Source: Tritrichomonas foetus (lineage: Eukaryota > Parabasalia > Tritrichomonadida > Tritrichomonadidae). From it: 42,754 nt of DNA. The stretch spans positions 24,508-67,261 of the forward strand of contig MLAK01000751.1 of the NCBI GenBank assembly GCA_001839685.1, in the 5' to 3' direction. The translations under genes and the position numbers were made by a program. How positions within the stretch are numbered: position 1 is the stretch's first letter; each line of letters opens with the position of its first letter. This document shows positions 15,566-24,249 of this stretch, piece after piece. The notes under the pieces were generated by a model. That model had not been told where the DNA came from, did no database searches, and worked only from the letters and a program-made list of their open reading frames with translations.

Positions 15566-18277
15566 TTACTTGAGGGCCATGATTCCCATTAAGTCTGTTG
15601 GCCACACCACCTCATCATTATCAAGCCTTGATCTGACTGAGTTGACTGAATTCATCCCACAAAGTGGGCATTCTTCAGTCATTTTCTCTTCTAGCCATTT
15701 CCTGTCTTCAGTACTCTGTGTTTGGCGGTATCTGAAGAAGATGTCTTTTCCAGCAGTGTCAAGAGTAGGTTCTGTTGCTTTCATTAAGCATTCTTCATGG
15801 AAAGAATGACCACATGGGAAAGAATAACCGGATTGTCCATTTAATAATCTTTGACATACCACACAAACGTTTGATACAACATTTTCTTCATTTCCCCATT
15901 CTTGAAGAGTCTGAAGGAATTCTTCAGATTCTTCGAACTTTTGTTCAAGTAAAGCAAGTTTCTTTTCCATTGTATCAAGTTCTTTAGTGACAGTGGCTTT
16001 AGAAGCTGCACGAATTGCGCTATCTCCATCTTCTCTGTCCATTTCAATTCCGGCTGTTCTGCAGAGGGATGCTTGGATTGGTCTTGGCGCACGTTTAATG
16101 AAGTGTCTGACGAGATTTCCATCAACTTTCTTTGCAGCAAGAATAGCTTCTTCATGTAAACCACAACTGCTTGCAATTGCTGCAGCTGTACGATACATCT
16201 TAGCTTGGAGACAGTGTTGCATAGAAGAGAATTGATTGGTGAGAAGGTTTGAAGATGGTGTTAATTTCAACTTCAAGTCTTCGTAAACTTCTGCATCATG
16301 TTTTGCTGCACCAGCTGAAGTTGTAAGTGACCAAAGAAGGATATCAATTTGTTTTGGTTGTTTGCTCTTTAATTCATCTCTAAGAAGGGTGAAGGCACTT
16401 TCACATGGAAGATCACCAGCAATGAATGGAAGAATAGAAAGGACGAAATCATGAACAGGCTTTTCATTAATTCGTGAGTAGAAATTTGACGATTTAAGAA
16501 GACCACGATACTTGAATACAATGCTGGAAAGACTGTCAGTGGAAACTTGTGGGCCAAATCCAAGGATTTTATCAACAGCTGCAACAATGTCACCATCTTC
16601 AAGAAGCATGCGAACACTGAGTGGTGAATCCTTTGACATTTCAATGATGGATTTGTCTTTGATTCGATCGGCAACAGGTGAAAAAGCACGCAATTGGAGA
16701 AGCTTGGAAAGGGCTGCAAAAACATCAAACTGACCTTCAGTATCAACAAGCATTCTTGGTGTGAAAATATTTGGTTTGTTGTTTTCTGATGCATAAATAA
16801 CCATTAATTCGAAAATGAAGAATTCTTCACAAAGTTGAGTGATTTTTTCTTGTGAAATTCCACCTCTTTGGCCTCTTCCACGTCCTTTTCCTTTTTGTGA
16901 AGTCGGTGAAATTGTAGAAGCTGCATTTGAACCAGCACTTGCTTTCTTTTCTGCTTCTTTCTTTGTAACACGCTCAAGGTGCTCTTTAAGCATTTGGACG
17001 GCTCCTCGGAAGTCGTTGTTTTCAAGAAGTGAAGAAAGAACTTCAGCTGCACGAACTTCTTTTGAAGTTTGTAAGTTTTTAACCATTTCAGCTTTCACTT
17101 CTTTAAGCGGTCGGACATTTTCGGCTTTGACTTCCGAATTTAAGTAAATATTATATAGCCTGCGTTGAGTTGCAACATGGATTTGCTCGAGTTGTTTATC
17201 GAGATACATAGAAAGAAGTGGTGAATCGCTAGAAAGTGGATATCTGAATTGTACTGTTAAGTCGTCAGTTGAAAATCCAACGATAGAATTCGGACCAGCA
17301 ATAATGGTGTAATATTTGGACATGATGATAGGCGTAACAGTTCCACTAAGGAATGTTGGTGCATCTTTGATATCCAAAATTTGTTGAAGTTTCTCGAATT
17401 CTAATACAACAAATCCTGGAGCATCACCACAAATTTGGGCATATGTATAAACGCGAAGGTCATCATGTGTAAGCCATGAAATATGCGTTTCGTTGGAGCA
17501 AACGAAAGAGGGAACACATACGTTGGGTCCTGATGGTGGATCGTACGATTGAACTTCAATCGGCTTCCCATCGGTGTCTGCCCATGATAGAACCTTTAGA
17601 CTACGGAAAGTTGTCACTAGAAGATAGCGAATTCCGTTATACAAAATCGATGTGATGGATGCCACTGGAGTTTTGTTTTTGTCTTCGTAGAGCTTCAAAA
17701 CCGGGATATTTTGAGCTTTGAATGCTATTGTAAGTTTATAGACGTGTCCAAACATCGATCCGACTAATGAAAATATTTCCGAATTTGATGGCATAATCCA
17801 ATAAAAAGCAGTCAAAGAAATTGGAACATCCCATCTCTCGCTATCGTCTGATGAAAGAACAATTGGAATTTGGTTGCCGAAATATGTGAAATAGATTAAA
17901 CCTTTGTTCCTCAAGTTGAGTAAGAAACCACCAGCAGGAGCAGGGGAAACTGTCTCTACTGGCGTGGGACTTTTCATGTCCTTGCTGGTTTCGTCTTGAG
18001 GTTCTTTATTTTGATCGCGTTTCGTCTTGCATTTGAAAATAATATGCGACTGGTCGTAAATGTGCATCGAATAAATACTTGATTGCGCATACATTGTAAG
18101 CTTTTCATCTCGGTGGGCGGGGTCTGGAAACTTTCCGACTTTTTCGATTTGAATTGGTGGTTTCCGAGTCCCGAGAACCCACCTACGATCTGAAGAAAAT
18201 GTTTCAGGAACTTTTGCTTGCTCGCCTAAATTATTATTTGAAAAGGAACGAGATGGAAGTTGACTTCTTCTCGACAT
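15566..18277 (-). CDS. VPS18: Vps18 (Pep3) subunit of HOPS/CORVET tethering complexes
   Basis: 903 residues, close to the usual ~900-1000. The N-terminal half (about 30-400) has the repeated beta patterns of the Pep3/Vps18 beta-propeller, the middle (about 400-760) is alpha-solenoid like the clathrin-heavy-chain repeat region, a coiled coil lies at about 762-800, and a RING-type finger spans about 805-873: CVVC, then PCGHSFHEEC, then CPLC. The RING with a Cys-Gln-Arg start and a long insertion before the last pair is typical of Vps18. In the family it joins Vps11, 16 and 33 in HOPS/CORVET and drives endosome and lysosome fusion. An unusual Gly/Arg-rich, Lys-rich insert (KGKGRGRGQRGG, about 460-472) interrupts the solenoid. 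The stop overlaps TAAA. The gene is GC-richer than its surroundings. Confidence 0.92.
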   Translation of the reverse strand: MSRRSQLPSRSFSNNNLGEQAKVPETFSSDRRWVLGTRKPPIQIEKVGKFPDPAHRDEKLTMYAQSSIYSMHIYDQSHIIFKCKTKRDQNKEPQDETSKDMKSPTPVETVSPAPAGGFLLNLRNKGLIYFTYFGNQIPIVLSSDDSERWDVPISLTAFYWIMPSNSEIFSLVGSMFGHVYKLTIAFKAQNIPVLKLYEDKNKTPVASITSILYNGIRYLLVTTFRSLKVLSWADTDGKPIEVQSYDPPSGPNVCVPSFVCSNETHISWLTHDDLRVYTYAQICGDAPGFVVLEFEKLQQILDIKDAPTFLSGTVTPIIMSKYYTIIAGPNSIVGFSTDDLTVQFRYPLSSDSPLLSMYLDKQLEQIHVATQRRLYNIYLNSEVKAENVRPLKEVKAEMVKNLQTSKEVRAAEVLSSLLENNDFRGAVQMLKEHLERVTKKEAEKKASAGSNAASTISPTSQKGKGRGRGQRGGISQEKITQLCEEFFIFELMVIYASENNKPNIFTPRMLVDTEGQFDVFAALSKLLQLRAFSPVADRIKDKSIIEMSKDSPLSVRMLLEDGDIVAAVDKILGFGPQVSTDSLSSIVFKYRGLLKSSNFYSRINEKPVHDFVLSILPFIAGDLPCESAFTLLRDELKSKQPKQIDILLWSLTTSAGAAKHDAEVYEDLKLKLTPSSNLLTNQFSSMQHCLQAKMYRTAAAIASSCGLHEEAILAAKKVDGNLVRHFIKRAPRPIQASLCRTAGIEMDREDGDSAIRAASKATVTKELDTMEKKLALLEQKFEESEEFLQTLQEWGNEENVVSNVCVVCQRLLNGQSGYSFPCGHSFHEECLMKATEPTLDTAGKDIFFRYRQTQSTEDRKWLEEKMTEECPLCGMNSVNSVRSRLDNDEVVWPTDLMGIMALK

Positions 18278-18677
18278 TGATTTTTGTTGACAAAATCTAT
18301 CGATTTCGATTGAAGAAGAGAACGATAGGGATTGTACAATTGAAAAAGATTCAGACCTTTATTTCCTTTGAATTTCTTCAACAGAAAATAAAGTATTGAA
18401 AAGTAAACACAAGTTCAACGGAAAAATCCTCACTAATATTATCTCTATAATCATTTTAATCAATATGATATGTAGTTGTTTCACTAAAGACTCCTTGGAA
18501 AGTTGAAAAATAAAAATATGATATCATATTTGATCAAAATTACAAAAATTGCTGATAGTAATATTTTTTATTTATTTAGTTATAAATAGAAAGATCGGTA
18601 TATAATGACATGAGTATATGTTTAATTCTAATATTTAAATTTATTAATAATAGAAAAGTGGTATTTTCTAGGGAAAT
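18278..18677. other. Spacer between Vps18 start and importin end
   Basis: AT-rich, 400 bases. It holds the Vps18 promoter; no clear Inr was found near the ATG (nearest TCA contexts are TCAAC and TCAAT). No gene or RNA was recognised. Confidence 0.5.
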
Positions 18678-21587
18678 TTAAAAATATTGTGATATTATTT
18701 GCTGCTTTTCTTGATTTTTGGAATAAAGTTGAAGCAAATGGTTTTTAATTGTTTCATTAGCAGAAACAATTGTTCTGAATAACTGTTGAAGCTTTCCAAG
18801 AGTTTCCTGTGAAATCTTCTTCATATTCTTATTTGTTGGTGGTTTTGTGAGCAAATTGGCAATTGAAATACATGACGGACCAAATAAATCCGGAATTTGT
18901 TGATTTGATAATATATGAATGATTAAATCAGCCATATTTTCTGTTTCTGTTTCATCTGCAGGTGGAAAAACTTCTATTGCACTAATCACTATTGGAATAG
19001 GTAATTGTGCACCATTAACAAATAGGCGGAGATATAAAACCGCAATATTTGAAAAGCAATGTTGATAACCAACAGCCTTAGTTTTTCCATCTTCCCACCA
19101 AGCATTCAAAATTGGAATGAATTGAGAAATTAATGGAACTTGGTCTTGGAATTTGAATAAGAAAGTACTTAAGAAGTAAGAAATGTTTTGACGAAGTTGA
19201 ACATCAGTTACATTGGGTGCAATTCCTTGTAAATATTGAATGATTCCTGTTAGAATTTGTACATCAATATTTGTTCGTTTTAGGGTTTCAGTGATTGCAC
19301 CAATGATTGGGACAACAACAATTTCGTCTGACTTAGACATCCATTGAAGTAGAACATTATAGATTTCATTTGCATTTGGTGGTTGAACACGAAGATAAAC
19401 ATCAATGAAATCGAGTAAGTATCCAGTGTTTTCTGATGGTAAATCAAATAACTTTTGTGGATCGTTACCTAGAAGAAGGATTTTGCCAGTAAATACACAA
19501 TTAATTAGATCTTGTGAAATTTGATCGAAATAAGGGGGTTCAAGTCTTCTGCAACGCTTGAATAGTTTTGAAAGTGCTTCAAGTGATGCATTAAATAAAT
19601 CATTATCATTTCGTTCTTTAACAATCTTGACTAATGCAGTAAATATTGGTTTAATTGCTTCTGATTGAACTTGTGCTAATTGTCGTGACGTCATTGCGAT
19701 AAAATTACATACATCAATAATTGTATTCAAATCAGAATCGTAAAACAGTTCGATAATTGCTTTCGTTAATGGTGGAATAAGAGTTGTATCATCACAGAAT
19801 TTTATTATTGATGCAGCTGTATTCATTGAACGAAGGAAACAGCGTCGTTGAATGTCCATTTCGGAAATGATTTCAACAATGTAACTAAAATAGTTAGAAA
19901 CAAATGGAAGTACTTCTTTTCGGTAGGATTTCACAAGATTTGTTAAAAAGACTAAAGCTTGACAAATAACATCTTCATTTTGATAAGTCAATGATGAATT
20001 AAGAACAGGAATGATTTTTGGTAATAGGGTATTATGAAGAGAAGAATTCTTTGTGAAAAGTGCAGATAAAACATTTAATGAAATTGCTTTTTCAACAATT
20101 TGTTCTTCATTTGCAAAGACTCCTTCAATAAATGCAAGAACTTGCGATAGCTCTTCATCAGTGATGTCTTGTGAAAGTTGAAGAACACGAGCAAGAATTA
20201 AAATGTAATCATCGTAAGAATTCGGTGGTACTGAGTGATTTATATGAAGTGACCAAAGTGTATTAAACAAACCATCAATTTCTGTATCACATAATTCACA
20301 AAGACTGAGAAAAGCATTTGCGGCATTATTTCGAATCGCTTTATTCGGTGAAATTAAAAGTGGTATTACTGACTGCATCAAAGTGATAGAAATATCAGAG
20401 AGTCCATCGAAAGATTCATCAAAAACATTAATGACTAATAATGCTGCTCTTTGAATTAATTCTTGTGGAACTGAAAGAGCAGATTGAAGAGATTTTTGAA
20501 TCAATTCTATTTCTGAAACCATGGAATCAGTTGCATATTGAAGTAAAGGTCGTAAAATACAAAGTCCTAAAATCACATTTGGTAAACTCTGACTATTATT
20601 TAAGTTTTCGACAACTTTTCCTTTGATGAAATCAGCAATTTCATTTGTTCGTGTTGAAAGAGCTTTCTCTAAAATGGAGAAATAATCGTCTGGAAGTTGT
20701 TCTTCGGCTGAAATATAGGTAAGTGCAAGTACAAATGATAGAGAAAGCATAACATTTAACATTTCAGGTGCAACAAAAGGCACTACTGGTGTAAATTCAT
20801 CTAAAATAAAGTGTCTCTTATCGACATCGAAGGAATTTTCAGAAATGAAGTGAATTGCAACTTGGAAAAGTTCCATAATGATAGAATTATCAATCCCATT
20901 AATACTAAGAATAGTACCAACAAATCCCCAAAGTTGTTTAAAGACATGATCTGGATAGGAAGGTGATTTCATTAATTCTGGAATTAAATATTGGAAAAGT
21001 GGTTCTAAAATTGATGGATTTGAAATTTTCTTGGCAATCGTAACAAATATTTGAGCTGCATATAAATTTGTATCTTGATCAGAAGCTTTCAAGCCATAAT
21101 AAGCCATATTTTTGAAAGCTTGGTAGCTTTGCTCAATAACAGTGTTTGGCATAACGGGAAATATTTTTGACAGAAAAAGCATAGTTAATGTATGATTTTG
21201 GTTTTGATAAGCAACACAAATTAATTTGATGATTTCATTCCAAAATCCCATTGATTTGAAAATAATTGCACAAATATCAGCCATCATTGATAATTCATCA
21301 AGTTTCAAGTCCATTTGAATGACTTGTATGATTAAATTTCGAGCTTGCTCTTTAACTGGTTCTGGAAGATTTGCCCATTGCTTTTCAACTATTGATATCA
21401 TGCAAGTGATAGCCGGCTTTCTTGATGCTGGATTTTGTGTAGTTAAAATTATTTGCAAAAATATTATTATTCCGTCTGGAAGATTTTGAACACTTTGAAT
21501 TACTTCTTGCGCTTGCATAATCGCATTTTGATCTGATGTGTAAAGTTGATTGAGTGCTGCTTCTAAAATCTCGGGGGAAATCGCCAT
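18678..21587 (-). CDS. Importin-beta family nuclear transport receptor (Kap123/IPO4-IPO5-like)
   Basis: 969 residues of HEAT-like alpha-solenoid throughout, with alternating amphipathic helices and no membrane segment. The N-terminus matches the importin-N pattern: a first helix (EAALNQLYTSDQNAIMQAQE), then QNPASRKPAITCMISIVEKQW, the conserved RK...W stretch that helps bind Ran-GTP. Length and uniform repeats fit importin-beta-type receptors, most like the Kap123/IPO4 and IPO5 group that import ribosomal proteins and histones; the exact subfamily cannot be fixed by eye. The protein should shuttle through nuclear pores. The start ATG has GGTCAAT just upstream and a 7-bp inverted repeat about 29 bases upstream. 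The stop lies in TAAA. Confidence 0.87.
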   Translation of the reverse strand: MAISPEILEAALNQLYTSDQNAIMQAQEVIQSVQNLPDGIIIFLQIILTTQNPASRKPAITCMISIVEKQWANLPEPVKEQARNLIIQVIQMDLKLDELSMMADICAIIFKSMGFWNEIIKLICVAYQNQNHTLTMLFLSKIFPVMPNTVIEQSYQAFKNMAYYGLKASDQDTNLYAAQIFVTIAKKISNPSILEPLFQYLIPELMKSPSYPDHVFKQLWGFVGTILSINGIDNSIIMELFQVAIHFISENSFDVDKRHFILDEFTPVVPFVAPEMLNVMLSLSFVLALTYISAEEQLPDDYFSILEKALSTRTNEIADFIKGKVVENLNNSQSLPNVILGLCILRPLLQYATDSMVSEIELIQKSLQSALSVPQELIQRAALLVINVFDESFDGLSDISITLMQSVIPLLISPNKAIRNNAANAFLSLCELCDTEIDGLFNTLWSLHINHSVPPNSYDDYILILARVLQLSQDITDEELSQVLAFIEGVFANEEQIVEKAISLNVLSALFTKNSSLHNTLLPKIIPVLNSSLTYQNEDVICQALVFLTNLVKSYRKEVLPFVSNYFSYIVEIISEMDIQRRCFLRSMNTAASIIKFCDDTTLIPPLTKAIIELFYDSDLNTIIDVCNFIAMTSRQLAQVQSEAIKPIFTALVKIVKERNDNDLFNASLEALSKLFKRCRRLEPPYFDQISQDLINCVFTGKILLLGNDPQKLFDLPSENTGYLLDFIDVYLRVQPPNANEIYNVLLQWMSKSDEIVVVPIIGAITETLKRTNIDVQILTGIIQYLQGIAPNVTDVQLRQNISYFLSTFLFKFQDQVPLISQFIPILNAWWEDGKTKAVGYQHCFSNIAVLYLRLFVNGAQLPIPIVISAIEVFPPADETETENMADLIIHILSNQQIPDLFGPSCISIANLLTKPPTNKNMKKISQETLGKLQQLFRTIVSANETIKNHLLQLYSKNQEKQQIISQYF

Positions 21588-21615
21588 TTTAATATTGACC
21601 TTTGATCACTTTTTT

Positions 21616-21635
21616 GGCCTTGTTCAATCAAGGCC
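21616..21635. repeat. Perfect 7-bp inverted repeat in the importin leader
   Basis: GGCCTTG (21616-21622) and CAAGGCC (21629-21635) are separated by TTCAAT. The GC-rich arms stand out in AT-rich DNA. Lying 29-48 bases before the importin ATG, it could be a dimeric protein site or an RNA hairpin near the 5' end. Confidence 0.6.
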
Positions 21636-22193
21636 GAAAAATCTATTGAGAATGTATGGACAAATAACATCACAAAAAAAGTGATTTCTCTCACGAATGT
21701 ACAATACGTTATGTGAAGGAAAATAATCAAATATTAGTCAAAAATTCATTGAACTTACATAATGCAATTTCATTGACAAATTATTAGATTTTTTTTCAAG
21801 TTGAGAATTGCAGAAATTCGCATTTCACATATTCAATAATTGAATGAATTTGATCGAAATTCACTGAAAAAACTCATGAACCTGATATCTGGATTTGTTA
21901 TTATATGAAACACATGAATAATCCCCTATATTTGATTCTGCCTTTATTTTATATTTCTCGCTTAAAATCACCTATTTTCCGATTATTAATTAATAATGAA
22001 AATTGGCTACGATTATATTAATTTTTCTTTATGCTTTATAATAATAATACGCATAATTAAAGAATATTATTAGCTTTTTATACACAGATAAAAGTTAAGA
22101 AAGGAGTAAAACGCATTTTCTCCTTGAGATTTTGATTGAATTGATGAGATTTTAAATCTGTGCATTTCTATCGTTTTATAAACAAAAAGTTAA

Positions 22194-22199
22194 TCACTA
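22194..22199 (+). promoter_or_regulatory. Inr of the IKS1-like kinase gene
   Basis: TCACTA fits the extended Inr TCAYTW. The next ATG is 22248, giving a leader of about 52 bases. A TTG at 22200, directly after the motif, would be an unlikely start in a eukaryote. Confidence 0.5.
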
Positions 22200-22247
22200 T
22201 TGACTTTTTCTAGGACATCAAACCAATTTCAGGTTGGGTTCTTCAGA

Positions 22248-23897
22248 ATGAATGATAGAAATTGGATTGTTGTTTTACAGAACCCGAAACGATCATTAGT
22301 GCTATATAACTCACTTCGAAGGGAACTCCGCACAGTTCCAATCTCAGAGACGACATTAGTTTCGCCCAAATATTGGGCCTCACCAACATATTTCCAACTT
22401 TTATCCGATTTCCTACACAAAATCACGAGGGCTCTTCCTCTTTCACTCACCGATTTTCTAATGAACGGATATTTCGACAAATATTTCCCAAAAAGGAAGA
22501 AAATCGGAAGCGGCGGATGTGGAAGTGTATATCGAGTCGAGCACAGCCTGGCTGGAATATATTTGGCCGATTATGCATGCAAAGTTATACCAGTTGGTGA
22601 ATTCACGTGGCTTCAAAAGGTCATCAACGAAGTCAAATTATTAGAAAAATTAAATCAAACACCCCACCCTCTTATTTTGGGCTATAAGCATTGTTGGATT
22701 GAGGAATGGCAGCCGGCTATTTTTGGGCCGAAAATTCCATGTTTGTTCATTTTGATGGAATATTCCGAACTTGGGTCGGTTGAAAGTATGCTTGAGACCA
22801 GAAAACCAGGGCATTATAAAGAAATCAGCCATGATGAAAGTTGGCAAATTTTTATCAACATTTTATTGTCTGTTCGACATATCCACTCACTTGGAATTAT
22901 TCATCGTGATTTGAAACTCTCTAATATACTGATGATGAATGAAGTCCAAAATCATCCCATTCCAGCCAGATTCGTTTTATCCGATTTTGGCACATCCCTT
23001 GACACGAGTAATTTGCCAATCCTTCAGCCAAGAACTGGAGCAACTGGAACAGTAGAAACAATGGCGCCTGAGTTACTCGTTCAAAATAATGAAGGTAAGT
23101 ATATTTATAGACATTCATTTTCAAGCGATATTTGGTCACTTGGTGTTATTTTGTTTTCACTTTTTTTCAATCGAAATCCATTTGCAATGGATGATGGTGA
23201 AGAAAAATTGCGAAATTTCACCAACGTTACCAAAATGATAGAAGATTTGAATTTAAATCAAACCAAAATTCCTGATCTTGTAATGAAACTTTTGAATGGA
23301 ATGATGTGTTTAGATCCAACTGAAAGGATGTCTTTAGACCAAATTGTGAACCAGCCTTTTATTATAGAAAAAATTCATCAAATGAATTATGACGAATTAG
23401 TAAAATCTGATGGACCTACTATTTTTGTTGTTTCTCCATCAATGGAAGATTTGGCATCGAGTATTCCTTTGCCATTGACCATGGAGATTAAAGGAGAAAA
23501 TCAGCAAGACGAAAAAAATGATAATTCTTGTCAAGAAAACGATTTTGCCAATGAACAAATTGAAATGGATTCTTTTTTGCCAGCTTATCAAAACAAATGT
23601 TTCCAAAATACGATAAATTATCAATATTTTTATGAAAGATTACGAACTATTCGGATTATGTCACTCCTTGCTCTTTTAGCAGTTCCATATAAATCGAAAA
23701 TAATCTATCTGATTAATTTTATATTGGCTATTTTGATTTTTTTGATGACAAACCAAAATCCAAACTTTTCGATATTGGGCCCTTTAGCAACCACTGTATC
23801 TTTATTATGCGGTATTTCTGACGTATCGATATTTTTGGTGTTTCTATTGTTTTATTTGTCAATTTTATCGATTTTATATACAGATGAGCGCCACTAA
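22248..23897 (+). CDS. IKS1: IKS1-like serine/threonine kinase with C-terminal membrane segments
   Basis: 549 residues from the ATG at 22248; the frame is open further upstream only from a TTG, which I reject. The kinase domain (about 80-365) is intact: glycine loop GSGGCGSV (87-94), Lys112 in ACKVIPVG, helix-C Glu128, HRDLKLSN (219-226), DFGTS (246-250) and APE (273-275). The start of the domain, with GYFDKYF before the Gly loop and NEVKLLEKL...HCWIEEW after it, resembles fungal Iks1. The C-terminal ~80 residues contain about three hydrophobic helices, as in Iks1, so the enzyme should be anchored to a membrane with its kinase domain in the cytosol. Substrates are unknown even in model organisms. 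A GTAAGT inside the coding region is read through in frame and is not taken as an intron. Confidence 0.83.
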   Translation: MNDRNWIVVLQNPKRSLVLYNSLRRELRTVPISETTLVSPKYWASPTYFQLLSDFLHKITRALPLSLTDFLMNGYFDKYFPKRKKIGSGGCGSVYRVEHSLAGIYLADYACKVIPVGEFTWLQKVINEVKLLEKLNQTPHPLILGYKHCWIEEWQPAIFGPKIPCLFILMEYSELGSVESMLETRKPGHYKEISHDESWQIFINILLSVRHIHSLGIIHRDLKLSNILMMNEVQNHPIPARFVLSDFGTSLDTSNLPILQPRTGATGTVETMAPELLVQNNEGKYIYRHSFSSDIWSLGVILFSLFFNRNPFAMDDGEEKLRNFTNVTKMIEDLNLNQTKIPDLVMKLLNGMMCLDPTERMSLDQIVNQPFIIEKIHQMNYDELVKSDGPTIFVVSPSMEDLASSIPLPLTMEIKGENQQDEKNDNSCQENDFANEQIEMDSFLPAYQNKCFQNTINYQYFYERLRTIRIMSLLALLAVPYKSKIIYLINFILAILIFLMTNQNPNFSILGPLATTVSLLCGISDVSIFLVFLLFYLSILSILYTDERH

Positions 23898-24249
23898 TAT
23901 CGATTCGAAAAATTTTTCTCTTGTTTTTATGTAAAAAAAGTATCTATTTTCATTTATTAGATATTTATTTATTAATACAAACATATTAATTTCTGATCTA
24001 TAATCTTGTCTTCAATCATCTCTTCTTTGTTTCAGCTTGCTGATCACCACATTCTGCTGTCTCAAGATTAAGTTGATGTATCATTTGACGAGGAAATACT
24101 TTCATCTGATGATTTAATTGATTTTTTATCTGTTGTTGAATTACGATGATTATTTGATGATGAATCATGACTTGCAATGGATTCACCAAAGCAACGAGAC
24201 ATTTCATCTCCTTTGGCACAATGATCAGGTTGTAGAGTACTAGATATAT
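23898..24249. other. Convergent 3' region with coding-like sequence after the prominin stop
   Basis: Bases 23898-24015 are ordinary AT-rich spacer. On the reverse strand, 24249-24016 is richer in GC and open in two frames: the prominin frame continues for 77 codons past its TGA, and the -1 frame is open for 61 codons with a Ser/Asp-rich, tail-like composition. This may be former or frameshifted coding sequence of the prominin-like gene. Confidence 0.4.

Larger units (their letters stand above)
21588..22247. other. Divergent promoter region (importin leftward, IKS1-like kinase rightward)
   Basis: AT-rich spacer of 660 bases. It contains GGCCTTG/CAAGGCC (21616-21635), TTGACC at 21595-21600 and TCACTA at 22194-22199. 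No RNA gene was recognised. Confidence 0.5.

Noticed and set aside
10019..21890. 12-base AACCTGATATCT shared upstream of the ABC transporter and IKS1 genes
   Set aside because: In a window of this size tens of 12-mer matches are expected by chance, and the distances to the ATGs differ.
22200..22247. 16-residue N-terminal extension of the IKS1-like kinase
   Set aside because: It starts at TTG directly after the Inr; the first ATG is 22248.
23095..23101. GTAAGT inside the kinase gene as a splice donor
   Set aside because: The frame continues through it and gives the expected kinase domain residues, with no ACTAAC-type acceptor.
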